A stretch of DNA of 8,689 bases from an uncultured Eubacteriales bacterium (GCA_900553825.1 USEV01000023.1:1-8689); one strand, 5' to 3'; counted from the stretch's first letter, positions 1-7,516 are shown. Made by a program: numbers and translations. Notes: generated from the sequence alone by a model not told the origin.

Positions 1-49
1 ACGAGATTCCTCTACGTCTCGTGGGCTCGGAGATGTGTATAAGAGACAG
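1..49 (+). other. Illumina Nextera P7/i7/Tn5 adapter remnant (not genomic)
   Basis: Bases 1-7 (ACGAGAT) match the end of the P7 flow-cell adapter. Bases 8-15 (TCCTCTAC) sit where the i7 index belongs and, from memory, are the reverse complement of Nextera index N712 (GTAGAGGA). Bases 16-30 (GTCTCGTGGGCTCGG) and 31-49 (AGATGTGTATAAGAGACAG) are the Read 2 transposase adapter ending in the Tn5 mosaic end. Genomic sequence starts at base 50. Translated, the adapter gives the known contaminant peptide MGSEMCIRDS fused to FtsH on the plus strand, and SYTHLRAHET at the end of a minus-strand shadow frame. Neither peptide is biological. Confidence 0.98.
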
Positions 50-896
50 CTTCACGGGCGCGGACATCGAAAACCTGCTCAACGAGGCGGCAATCCTCGC
101 CGCCCGCGCGAACCGCAAACTCATCGTGATGGAGGACATCACCGAGGCAATCAACAAGGTCATCGCGGGCCCCGCCAAGAAGAGCCGCGTCGTCACCGAG
201 CGCGACAAGCGCATCACGGCGTATCACGAATCCGGGCACGCAATCATCGCCAAGTCGCTGAAAAACTGCGACACCGTGCACGAGGTGAGCATCATCCCGC
301 GCGGACAGGCGGCGGGCTACACCATCACTCTGCCCGAAAACGACGACAACCACTTCACCAAACAGAAGCTGCTCGACCAGATTGCAATGCTCCTCGGCGG
401 CCGTGCGGCGGAGGACCTCGTCATCAAGGACATCTCCGCAGGCGCGTCCAACGACATCCAGCGCGCAAGCAAAATCGCGCGCAAGATGGTCACCGAGTGG
501 GGTATGTCGTCCAGCATCGGCAATATGTATCTCGGCGCGTCCGAAGAGGTCTTCCTCGGGCGTGACTATCAGACGCAGCTCAACTACTCCGACGAGATGG
601 CGGCGAAAATCGACGCGGAAATCAAGGCAATCATCGACACTCAGTACGAGCTTGCCCTCTCCATTCTGCGCGAAAACCGCACCGTGATGGACAAGATGGT
701 CAAGCTCCTCTACGAGAAGGAGACCATCTACGAGAGCGAAATCGACGCCCTCTTCGAGCCCGAAAAGGCGGAGGAATCCGCACCCGCGGAGACGCCCGCG
801 CTCACGGGCGAGGTCGCCCCCGCGGACGCACCCGAAACGGGTGACGCCGCCGCGAAGTCCGACACAACCGGCGACAAGCCCGCGGACGGGGAATAA
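50..896 (+). CDS. ftsH: ATP-dependent zinc metalloprotease FtsH, C-terminal part (5' truncated)
   Basis: FtsH is a membrane-anchored AAA+ protease that degrades misfolded membrane proteins and some regulators. About 282 genomic codons remain of a family usually 600-650 residues long. The reading begins in the AAA+ lid (FTGADIENLLNEAA, just after the adapter) and carries the complete M41 peptidase domain. The zinc site HESGH lies at 225-239, and the conserved GASND stretch, whose Asp (453-455) aligns with the third zinc ligand of E. coli FtsH, is followed by KMVTEWGMS. The last ~45 residues are an acidic Ala/Pro/Glu-rich tail, common at variable FtsH C-termini. The membrane segments and Walker motifs lie beyond the contig edge. 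An apparent GTG start at 21 is inside the adapter and is an artefact; the true start is missing. It ends 38 nt before cysE on the same strand, so readthrough into cysE is plausible. Confidence 0.96.
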
Positions 897-907
897 TATG
901 TAATGTT

Positions 908-924
908 GCGGCGCGACGCGCCGC
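908..924 (+). promoter_or_regulatory. GC-only hairpin abutting the cysE ribosome binding site
   Basis: GCGGCGCG and CGCGCCGC form a perfect inverted repeat around a single A. As RNA this folds into a 7-bp all-GC stem with a GAC triloop. It sits in the 38-nt gap between ftsH and cysE, and the base after it begins the GAGG Shine-Dalgarno of cysE (925-928). There is no U-tract, so it is not a standard terminator. It could slow translation initiation of cysE, protect a processed 5' end, or be chance in GC-rich DNA. Confidence 0.4.
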
Positions 925-934
925 GAGGATTGTT

Positions 935-1678
935 ATGGGAGAAAAAAGACACATACCCTCGCTCAGGGAGATACGCGAGGCCAAACGGGCGGACCTTGCC
1001 GCCATCATGGACAAAGATCCCGCCGCCACCTCGGAGTGGTCGGTGCGGCATACATACGCGGGCTATAAGGCGCTTTCCGCATACAGGCTCGCAAACAGGC
1101 TTTATCTCAAAGGTTTTGTCACCCTTGCGAAGCTCATATCCAACGACGCCCGCCGCAGGACGGGCGTGGAAATTCACCCCGCCGCGACGCTCGGCAAGGG
1201 CATCATGATCGACCACGGCAGCGGCGTCGTCATCGGCGAGACCGCGGAAGTGGGCGACGGGTGCGTGTTGTACCAGGGGGTGACCCTGGGCGGCACGGGC
1301 AAGGATACGGGCAAGCGTCACCCCACCCTCGAAAACGATGTCATGGTGAGCGCGGGCGCGAAAGTGCTCGGGCCTCTCACCGTGGGCGCGCACTCCAAAA
1401 TCGGCGCGGGCAGCGTCGTGCTCAAGGATGTCCCGCCCTACTCCACCGTGGTGGGCGTTCCGGGGCGCGTGGTAAAACAGGACGGAAAGAGGGTTGCGGA
1501 CATGGACCAGGTGCTCCTGCCCGACCCCATTCTGGAGGAATTCAGAAGGCTCAACCGCAGGATTGCGGAGCTCGAGCGCGCGGCGGGCATAAAGCCCGAA
1601 GCGGGCGCCGACGCCGTGTCGTGCGAAGCGGAAAAGGCGGCAATACAGGAATTCGAGGGCGGCAATGAAGATTTATAA
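935..1678 (+). CDS. cysE: Serine O-acetyltransferase (EpsC-like CysE)
   Basis: CysE transfers acetyl from acetyl-CoA to L-serine, giving O-acetylserine, the committed cytosolic step of cysteine synthesis. The 247-residue protein has a short helical N-terminal region (about 1-70), as in the EpsC-like forms of Gram-positive bacteria. A left-handed beta-helix follows, starting at EIHPAA (79-84). The catalytic Asp-His pair is in MIDHGSG (D93, H94), and the hexapeptide-repeat core contains GVTLGGTGK, KRHPTL and KIGAGSVV. The C-terminus (about 190-247) is a charged helical tail ending in Leu, without the terminal Ile that binds cysteine synthase in well-studied homologues. ATG at 935 is chosen because GAGG (925-928) lies 6 nt upstream. 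The gene overlaps cysS by 14 nt. No T-box or promoter fits in the gap after ftsH, so transcription probably comes from upstream. Confidence 0.95.
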   Translation: MGEKRHIPSLREIREAKRADLAAIMDKDPAATSEWSVRHTYAGYKALSAYRLANRLYLKGFVTLAKLISNDARRRTGVEIHPAATLGKGIMIDHGSGVVIGETAEVGDGCVLYQGVTLGGTGKDTGKRHPTLENDVMVSAGAKVLGPLTVGAHSKIGAGSVVLKDVPPYSTVVGVPGRVVKQDGKRVADMDQVLLPDPILEEFRRLNRRIAELERAAGIKPEAGADAVSCEAEKAAIQEFEGGNEDL

Positions 1679-3059
1679 CACGCTTACCAAAAGAAAAGAA
1701 GAGTTCGTCCCCATGGACGCGGGCAAAGTGAAGATGTATGCCTGCGGCATCACGGTCTCCGGCGACGCGCACATCGGGCACGCCTATCAGGCGCTCATCT
1801 ACGACATCATACGCAAGTATCTGCAAAAGAAGGGCTACTCCGTCACCTACGCCCGCAACTACACCGATGTGGACGACAAAATCATCGCGCGCTCACACGA
1901 GACAGGCATCCCCGCCGACAAGTACGCCGAGATGATGATCCGAAAAATCGACGGCGAGATGCGCGCCCTGCAGGTGGACGACCCCGACATCTGGCTCAAG
2001 GCGACCGCGACGATGGACGGCATAATCGGCTTCATCTCCCGCCTCATCGAAAAGGGACACGCCTACCCCACCCCCGAGGGAGATGTGTACTTCTCGGTGG
2101 ACAGCTTCCCGGGCTACGGCAAACTCTCGGGGCGCAACCTCGAGGACGCGCGCGAGGGAGTGAGGATAGAGAGCGAGGAAAACAAGCTCAACCCCCTGGA
2201 CTTCGCGCTGTGGAAATCCGCAAAGCCCGGCGAACCCTTCTGGGATTCCCCGTGGGGCAAGGGACGCCCCGGTTGGCACATCGAGTGCTCGGCGATGAAT
2301 ATGCAGGCTTTCGGCGAACAGATCGACATACACGGCGGCGGCCGCGACCTGGTGTTCCCTCACCACGAGAACGAAATCGCGCAGACGGAGTCGCTGACGG
2401 GCAAACAGTTTGCGAAATACTGGATACACAACGGGCTCATCAAGGTCAACGGACAAAAGATGAGCAAATCGCTCGGCAACAGCCTGCTGCTCGCGGACCT
2501 GCTCGCCAAATACTCCCCGGAGACGATCAAATTCGCGCTTCTCGGCACCAACTACCGCGGCGACATCAACATCACGGACACCCTGTTCCCCGACGCGGAA
2601 AAGCACCTTTACGGATTCTACAAAATCCTGCTCGACGCGGAGCGCGCGGGCGCGCAGTTCGTTGCGGACTGCCCCGAAATCGACCGTGAGTTCGACGACG
2701 CCATGGACGACGACTTCAACACCGCAAAGGCGCTTGCCGCCCTCTTCGGGCGTTTCAAGGAAGCGGCGGCGATGCTCCGTGCGGGCGACACGGCGGGCGC
2801 AGGCAAGGTGCTCGGGCAGATAAAACAGACCTATTCCCTGCTCGGGCTCTTCAAGGCAAACCCCGCGGAATTCGTCGCCGACTTCGACAAAAAGCACGCC
2901 TCGCAAATTCCCGAGGAAGTCGCGGCACTGGTGCGGGAAAGGGCGGATGCGAAAGCCGCGAAGGACTGGGCAAAGGCAGACGCCATAAGGGCGCAGATCA
3001 CCGCCCTCGGCTTTTCGGTCAAGGACACGCGCGACGGCGCCGTCGTGGAAAAGCTCTGA
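1665..3059 (+). CDS. cysS: Cysteinyl-tRNA synthetase
   Basis: This cytosolic class I synthetase charges tRNA-Cys with cysteine using ATP. At 464 residues it is full length for the family. It has the nucleotide-binding HIGH motif at residues 36-39 and KMSKS at 265-269. The expected zinc ligands C27, C208, H233 and E237 match E. coli C28, C209, H234 and E238 with a constant shift of one. NYTDVDDKII and WHIECSAM are further signatures. The segment before HIGH reads CGITVSGDAHIGHAY, where many CysS proteins have TVY after CG; this is probably a lineage variant. The C-terminal ~150 residues are the helical tRNA-binding part, containing ADAIRAQITALGF. ATG at 1665 is preceded by GAGGG (1655-1659) inside the end of cysE. 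The 14-nt overlap implies translational coupling. An intrinsic terminator follows at 3104. Confidence 0.97.
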   Translation: MKIYNTLTKRKEEFVPMDAGKVKMYACGITVSGDAHIGHAYQALIYDIIRKYLQKKGYSVTYARNYTDVDDKIIARSHETGIPADKYAEMMIRKIDGEMRALQVDDPDIWLKATATMDGIIGFISRLIEKGHAYPTPEGDVYFSVDSFPGYGKLSGRNLEDAREGVRIESEENKLNPLDFALWKSAKPGEPFWDSPWGKGRPGWHIECSAMNMQAFGEQIDIHGGGRDLVFPHHENEIAQTESLTGKQFAKYWIHNGLIKVNGQKMSKSLGNSLLLADLLAKYSPETIKFALLGTNYRGDINITDTLFPDAEKHLYGFYKILLDAERAGAQFVADCPEIDREFDDAMDDDFNTAKALAALFGRFKEAAAMLRAGDTAGAGKVLGQIKQTYSLLGLFKANPAEFVADFDKKHASQIPEEVAALVRERADAKAAKDWAKADAIRAQITALGFSVKDTRDGAVVEKL

Positions 3060-3103
3060 GCGCGCAAAACGCCCGACACGCGACACCGTACACACGACGC
3101 GAC

Positions 3104-3134
3104 AAGGAGCGGACAACCGCTCCTTTTTCTTTTG
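3104..3134 (+). terminator. Rho-independent terminator after cysS
   Basis: AAGGAGCGG (3104-3112) pairs perfectly with CCGCTCCTT (3117-3125) around an ACAA loop, and the stem runs into TTTCTTTT. It lies 45 nt after the cysS stop and closes the ftsH-cysE-cysS block. Flanking GACAA and TTGTC could extend the stem through a bulge. Confidence 0.93.
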
Positions 3135-3390
3135 TCCGACCGCCCGAGGGACAAGGCACATTTTCCTTTCTTTGCTTTTAAGCCTCGCTTCCGACGCCGC
3201 TTTCAAGCCCGCGCGGGAATTTCCTGAATTTTCCGTTTTTCGACAAAGCGCGGGCTTTATTGCGAACAATTGTGCGTTAAACCCGGTTTTGCGCCGTTTT
3301 TCGCGCGCCTTGCGCCGCGTTTGACGAGCCTCGCTCCCCTCGTTTTCCACCGCGCGGGGACGGGCGCGGAACGGATTTTTTGCTCCGCGT
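3135..3390. other. Intergenic region without a supported gene
   Basis: About 300 bases separate the cysS terminator from the next start codon. I see no open frame with a ribosome binding site and no tRNA or riboswitch core. Open frames crossing it on either strand are extensions of antisense shadows. The left half contains a 10-bp inverted repeat (3205-3257). The right half holds only short GC-rich repeats (TTGCGCCG-like at about 3289 and 3309) before the promoter at 3391. Confidence 0.6.
3205..3257. repeat. 10-bp perfect inverted repeat with 33-nt loop
   Basis: AAGCCCGCGC (3205-3214) and GCGCGGGCTT (3248-3257) are exact reverse complements separated by 33 AT-richer bases. The left arm also contains a local palindrome CCCGCGCGGG (3208-3217). 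Only three T residues follow, so it is a poor terminator. It could be a secondary 3' structure for cysS readthrough or an operator-like site, but no partner is visible. Confidence 0.45.
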
Positions 3391-3419
3391 TTGCGCTCGC
3401 GCGCATATTGTGGTATAGT
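3391..3419 (+). promoter_or_regulatory. Extended -10 promoter for the CvpA-like operon
   Basis: TTGCGC (3391-3396), a 17-bp spacer, and TATAGT (3414-3419) preceded by TGG (extended -10 TGn) make a plausible sigma-A promoter. The -35 matches consensus only at its first three bases, so the extended -10 would carry most recognition. Transcription would start near 3426, leaving a leader of about 14 nt that contains the GAGGT ribosome binding site (3431-3435). Confidence 0.7.
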
Positions 3420-3439
3420 ATATCCGTAACGAGGTCACC

Positions 3440-4189
3440 ATGTATATCGGCAATTTGGTATCTGCGGCGTCCTGGTACGCCGATGTAGCCGTCGCGGCGT
3501 TTCTCCTGCTCTTCGTCCTTGCGGGCGCGTTGCGGGGTTTCGGCAAGTCCACAAAAGGCTTTTTCGTCTTCGTGTTTGTCGTCTGCATCTCTCTCCTGCT
3601 CACGGGGATGACGCAGACCGCCGCGGTCGAGGGCTCCCTCGGCAAATCCATAAGCGAGGGCATCGGCTCCGCCTCCGAGGGCTGGGGCGTCGCCTTCAAT
3701 TCGCCCGTCTACACCGACGACGGAGAGAACTACTCCATCCTCGTCAACGACGAGCTCGTCCCGCTCGGCGGGAGCGACTTCGGCGTCAAGGGCAGCCTCG
3801 CCGCTTTCATCGCAAAGAGCTTCCATGTCGAGGACGGTCAGTCCGTTGCCGGCGCCGCCGTCGCAAGCGTCACCAACATCTGCGTGGCGGCAATACTGCT
3901 CCTCATCTTCGTGGTGGGCATCACCCTCGTCTTTTTCATCGTCCGCAGGCTCGTCACCCCGCTTGCAACCTCCGCCTCGTCCGCCGTCAAGGTCGTGGAC
4001 AGGGTGTTGGGCGCGCTGTTCAGTCTGCTCGTCGGGCTCGTCTTCTGCTGGGTTGTGTTTGCAATCATCGACGCCCTCGGCGACAAGGCAATCGCCGCGG
4101 ACGAGTACTTGCGCAACGCCTCGCTTGCACGGGTCCTTTACGAAAACAATCCCGTCGCATCGGTGTTTTGCAAAATCTTCGGTTCTTGA
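3440..4189 (+). CDS. CvpA-like four-helix membrane protein with enlarged external loop
   Basis: The 249-residue protein has four predicted membrane helices, at about 14-32, 40-57, 147-169 and 189-213. This matches the CvpA family layout: the turn after helix 1 reads LRGFGKSTKG, like the family's RGF motif, and helix 4 is preceded by VDRVLGALFSLL, like the family's D-R-x-L-G segment. CvpA proteins lie in the cytoplasmic membrane and are linked to colicin V export and envelope stress; their molecular role is unclear. E. coli CvpA has 162 residues. The extra length here is mostly an ~85-residue acidic hydrophilic segment between helices 2 and 3 (about 58-143), predicted outside the cell. ATG at 3440 follows GAGGT by 4 nt. 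The gene ends 15 nt before the large anchored protein, so the two are probably co-transcribed and may interact in the membrane. Family placement rests on motif and topology. Confidence 0.75.
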   Translation: MYIGNLVSAASWYADVAVAAFLLLFVLAGALRGFGKSTKGFFVFVFVVCISLLLTGMTQTAAVEGSLGKSISEGIGSASEGWGVAFNSPVYTDDGENYSILVNDELVPLGGSDFGVKGSLAAFIAKSFHVEDGQSVAGAAVASVTNICVAAILLLIFVVGITLVFFIVRRLVTPLATSASSAVKVVDRVLGALFSLLVGLVFCWVVFAIIDALGDKAIAADEYLRNASLARVLYENNPVASVFCKIFGS

Positions 4190-4192
4190 TTC

Positions 4193-4199
4193 GGGAGGT
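4193..4199 (+). promoter_or_regulatory. Strong Shine-Dalgarno fixing a GTG start
   Basis: GGGAGGT lies 5 nt before the GTG at 4205 in the 15-nt gap after the CvpA-like gene. It is the best ribosome binding site in the middle block. It supports GTG at 4205 over the in-frame ATG codons at 4232 and 4244, which have no such sequence and would cut into the membrane anchor. Confidence 0.85.
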
Positions 4200-4204
4200 A
4201 TTCC

Positions 4205-7200
4205 GTGAAAGCTCTCAATTTCGTCATTGGTATGATTGTCGGCATGATTCTCATTGTCGTCGCGGTGCTCGGCGCAATCTTTGCCGCCGCCAGCCTTGTC
4301 AGCATAGGGCAGATTGAAAACACCCTCGGCACGGACATCTTCGACGACGAAAGCTCCGTCAATGACAAGAGCGTGCTGGAATTCGTGCAGGCGCTCGTCG
4401 GGGATCTGCAAAAGCTCGACGGGCTCACCATCAACAGGCTCAAGACCGATTACGGCCTCAAAATCCCTTCCGAGCTCAGCGGCATCGACATCTCCGTGCT
4501 GTTCGACTATCCCCTCACCCAGGTGGGCGACCACCTCGGCGACATCGTCAACAACATGACCATGCGCGATGTCGGCGAGTTCCTCGGCATGGACTTCGAG
4601 AACGACTACGACCTCCCCGTCCTCAAGGACAACCTCGACAACAATGTCAATGTCGCCCTCGACAACATCCTGAACTCCATCGACAGCGAGACCGCGACTC
4701 TCTACACCATAGAACGCGACTTCGGCATATCCCTCGACGAGAGCGGAGAAAACAAACTCTTCTCCACCCTCTACTACACCCCGCTCAACACCTTCGGCTC
4801 CGTGATCGATTACCTGCCCGTGGGCACGGTCACCGACGCGGACAGCGACATCTTCCTCGTGCAGGGCGAAAACAGGCTCTTCACGCTCGTCGACATCTAC
4901 GAGGAAGTCCCCGCGGACGAGCTCTCCTCTCCCGAGGTCGCCTCGGGCGCGGAAACCTACATCGCGGGCGCGGACGAGAACGGGCTCGTCGAAAGGGAGC
5001 TGCGCTTTGTCAAGAAGGGCGAGGACGGCGCGGAATCCTATGTCGTGGACAACTCGCCTTACGCTTCGTCCTTTGACGCCGCGTCGAACGAAACGGTCTA
5101 CTACCGTCACATCGTCGCACGCGAATACGACGGGGCGGCGGGCGACGCAACCCTCGCCGTGACGGCGTATCTCAACAGCTTCGTGTCCGACGGCGCGGGC
5201 GGCTATACCCTCGCAACCGACGGCCTCTTCGCACTCGACTCCGTCTTTGTGGACGAGAGCGGCACGACCACCCTGCAGGACGCCGTAAAGGACGGCTCGG
5301 TCAGGGTCGAGAACGGCGTCGTCGACCTCACCTCGCAGGCGCTCTTCATCGCCTCTTCCGAGGCTGACGGGCAGTTCGTCCCCGCGCCCTCCTACGGCTT
5401 GCCCGACGGCGCGACAGCTGACGAATCCAGCCGCCTCGACGAGGCATACGACGGCTGGACGCTCGTGCACAGGGGCACTTCCGACGCCGCGTTGCAGGTC
5501 ATCGCGGGGGTGTCCGTTTCCGAGCTCAACAATGTCACCGACAAGGTCACCGTGCTCACCCTCGGCGAAGTGCTCGACATCGACGAGAACAGCGCCAAAA
5601 TTCTGCAATCCCTCGAGAACACGCAGATCAACAAGCTCTCCGAGGCAATCGATACCCTCACGCTCGACCAGGCGACGGACATCGTGTGCTACTCCTACAC
5701 CCCGAACCGCCACGGCGCGTATGTGTTCGTGAGCGGCGCAAACGGGAGCGGCGGCTACTACACTCTCTTCAATCCCGCAAACGCCGCCCACTCCTCTCTC
5801 GAGCGCTTCGACAGAGTCAAGGAGGACGGCGTGACCTATTCCTCCGCCGCGCTCCAGAGGCTTGCAAGCGTCACCATCCCCGACATCTCCGCCTCCTTCT
5901 CCGAAATGGTGCTCGCGGACACCCTCGACATCGAGCCCGACACCTTCCGTGAAATCGACGCGGCATCCCTCGTCGACGGCAAGACCTACTATGTGTTCAA
6001 CGCCGATTTCGGCTATCCCGAACGCGTGATTTACGACGATGCGACGGTCTACCCCGACGGCACCGTGTTCTTCGAGCGCACCTTCGAGAGCGAGGGCAAC
6101 GCCGTCCTCAAACAGCTCGCCTTCGTCAAAGTCGACGACATCTCGGGGGCGATGGACGACATAATCGAAAGCACCCTCCTCTCCGACATCATCGAAGTCA
6201 CGGAGCACAGCGTGGTCCGCGAATACGCGGCGAGCGACGAGGGTGAAACCTACCTCTTTGCCTACGACCCCAATTACACCGAAACGAACGCCGACGGCAA
6301 CACGAAGCGTTTTGTGTTCGTCTACGACGGCGAGGGCAAGTACTACAAGTCCGCGGAGACCTATCTCCCCGCCACGGCGGACCAGCTCCCCGAGGACGAC
6401 AACAAGGTGTGGTTCTCCTATGCGCAGAACAACGACACTACCAACTTCGCCGCTCTCGCGGGCAACATCTATTACCGCGACGCGGAAACCGGCACCTACA
6501 AAGCCAACGCCGCTCTGACTGCGTATTACATCGCCCGCAACAATACGGAAGCCCTTCAGGCAACCTACCGTCGCGTCGGAGAGTCCGACCCCGACTACGA
6601 TCAGTCCGGAGCGTCCACCGCGACCGTCTACTACTGCAACGACCTCGCGACAACCCGCCTCTATGTCCTGATGTTCGGCGGATATTACGAATACAACCCC
6701 GACAACATCACCCACTGGGGCGAACAGCTCTACTTCCGCTACTCCGACGGCTTCTTCCCCGTGACCGAGGACACGCAGAACGCGTCCGTGAGGTACTCCT
6801 ACGACCCCGCAACGGGTGAGTTCTCGCAAGGCGGCACGGGCGGCTATGTGAAGCTCGCGGGCACTTCCGTCACCTCGGGCGGCGCGCAGAAGACGGCGTA
6901 CTATTTCGTGCCCGTCGACTCCGCCTACAACGGCGAACCGCTCTACTCCAAGCGCGTGTGCGACGACATCTACATCGAGGACGCACAGGGCGACCATGTG
7001 TTCCTGGGCGGCGGCTACACCGAGTACGACCCCTCCGACCCCGAGCACGACGGGCTCACCCGCTACAACCTCGTCATCGGGCACATCAACAACCGTGCCG
7101 CACTCGACGGCGGGGCGGACAGCGGACTGCCCGCACTCGACGCGACGCGCGTCACCGTCCTCGAGGAAAAGAGTCCCACCCTGCTCCTTTCGCTGCTCAA

Positions 7201-7516
7201 CAGGCAAATCACCGTGGGCGGACTCTCCGACGCAATCGACACCCTCACCCTCGAGGAGCTCATGGATATAGAGGAAGGCTCCGTGCTCGACGACGAACTC
7301 CTGCGCGGCTCCACCATCGAGAACCTCTCGACCAATGTGTCCAGGCTCTTCACGGAGCTCACCATAGGCGAGCTGCTCTCCTACTCCAATGTCAGCACCA
7401 GCGCGGAAGTTGCCTACATACTGCAAGACATCGACATCGCCACATTCTTCGGTGCGCTCACTTACGAGAGCGGCACCATCGTCGTGAACATGGAAGTTCT
7501 CTTCGGGCTTAACTGA
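4205..7516 (+). CDS. Large membrane-anchored acidic repeat protein, unknown function
   Basis: I do not recognise a family for this 1103-residue protein. One hydrophobic segment (about 6-32) with a lone Lys before it should anchor the N-terminus, leaving more than 1000 residues outside. There is no lipobox, no LPxTG motif and no second helix. Helical modules starting LTL/LTI/MTM recur at residues 74, 118, 451, 485, 1014 and 1052; the clearest are LTLGEVLDIDENS (451) and LTLEELMDIEEGS (1014). The stretch AIDTLTL occurs twice (481-487, 1010-1016). Modules are 34-44 residues long. Two insertions, about 165-440 and 496-980, are rich in Tyr, Asp and Gly (TYY, VYY, GGYYEY) and look beta-stranded; helical pieces recur at about 560-580 and 643-675. 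There are only three Cys. It is probably co-transcribed with the CvpA-like gene and ends at a bidirectional terminator. A surface scaffold or adhesin role is inference only. Confidence 0.85.
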   Translation: MKALNFVIGMIVGMILIVVAVLGAIFAAASLVSIGQIENTLGTDIFDDESSVNDKSVLEFVQALVGDLQKLDGLTINRLKTDYGLKIPSELSGIDISVLFDYPLTQVGDHLGDIVNNMTMRDVGEFLGMDFENDYDLPVLKDNLDNNVNVALDNILNSIDSETATLYTIERDFGISLDESGENKLFSTLYYTPLNTFGSVIDYLPVGTVTDADSDIFLVQGENRLFTLVDIYEEVPADELSSPEVASGAETYIAGADENGLVERELRFVKKGEDGAESYVVDNSPYASSFDAASNETVYYRHIVAREYDGAAGDATLAVTAYLNSFVSDGAGGYTLATDGLFALDSVFVDESGTTTLQDAVKDGSVRVENGVVDLTSQALFIASSEADGQFVPAPSYGLPDGATADESSRLDEAYDGWTLVHRGTSDAALQVIAGVSVSELNNVTDKVTVLTLGEVLDIDENSAKILQSLENTQINKLSEAIDTLTLDQATDIVCYSYTPNRHGAYVFVSGANGSGGYYTLFNPANAAHSSLERFDRVKEDGVTYSSAALQRLASVTIPDISASFSEMVLADTLDIEPDTFREIDAASLVDGKTYYVFNADFGYPERVIYDDATVYPDGTVFFERTFESEGNAVLKQLAFVKVDDISGAMDDIIESTLLSDIIEVTEHSVVREYAASDEGETYLFAYDPNYTETNADGNTKRFVFVYDGEGKYYKSAETYLPATADQLPEDDNKVWFSYAQNNDTTNFAALAGNIYYRDAETGTYKANAALTAYYIARNNTEALQATYRRVGESDPDYDQSGASTATVYYCNDLATTRLYVLMFGGYYEYNPDNITHWGEQLYFRYSDGFFPVTEDTQNASVRYSYDPATGEFSQGGTGGYVKLAGTSVTSGGAQKTAYYFVPVDSAYNGEPLYSKRVCDDIYIEDAQGDHVFLGGGYTEYDPSDPEHDGLTRYNLVIGHINNRAALDGGADSGLPALDATRVTVLEEKSPTLLLSLLNRQITVGGLSDAIDTLTLEELMDIEEGSVLDDELLRGSTIENLSTNVSRLFTELTIGELLSYSNVSTSAEVAYILQDIDIATFFGALTYESGTIVVNMEVLFGLN

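Noticed and set aside
3264..3275. LexA-like box GAAC-AATT-GTGC
   Set aside because: It differs from the GAAC-N4-GTTC core, lies about 150 bp upstream of the predicted -10, and has no SOS-type gene nearby. Chance match is likely.
1893..3350. Minus-strand open frame of 485 codons opposite cysS
   Set aside because: It is a mirror of the cysS codons and runs through the cysS terminator. The cysS motifs and zinc ligands leave no doubt about the real strand.
3257..7426. Minus-strand open frame of 1389 codons
   Set aside because: It is in exact codon register opposite two well-supported plus-strand genes, is Val/Glu/Asp-rich as expected from mirrored GC-rich codons, lacks a ribosome binding site, and matches nothing recognisable.
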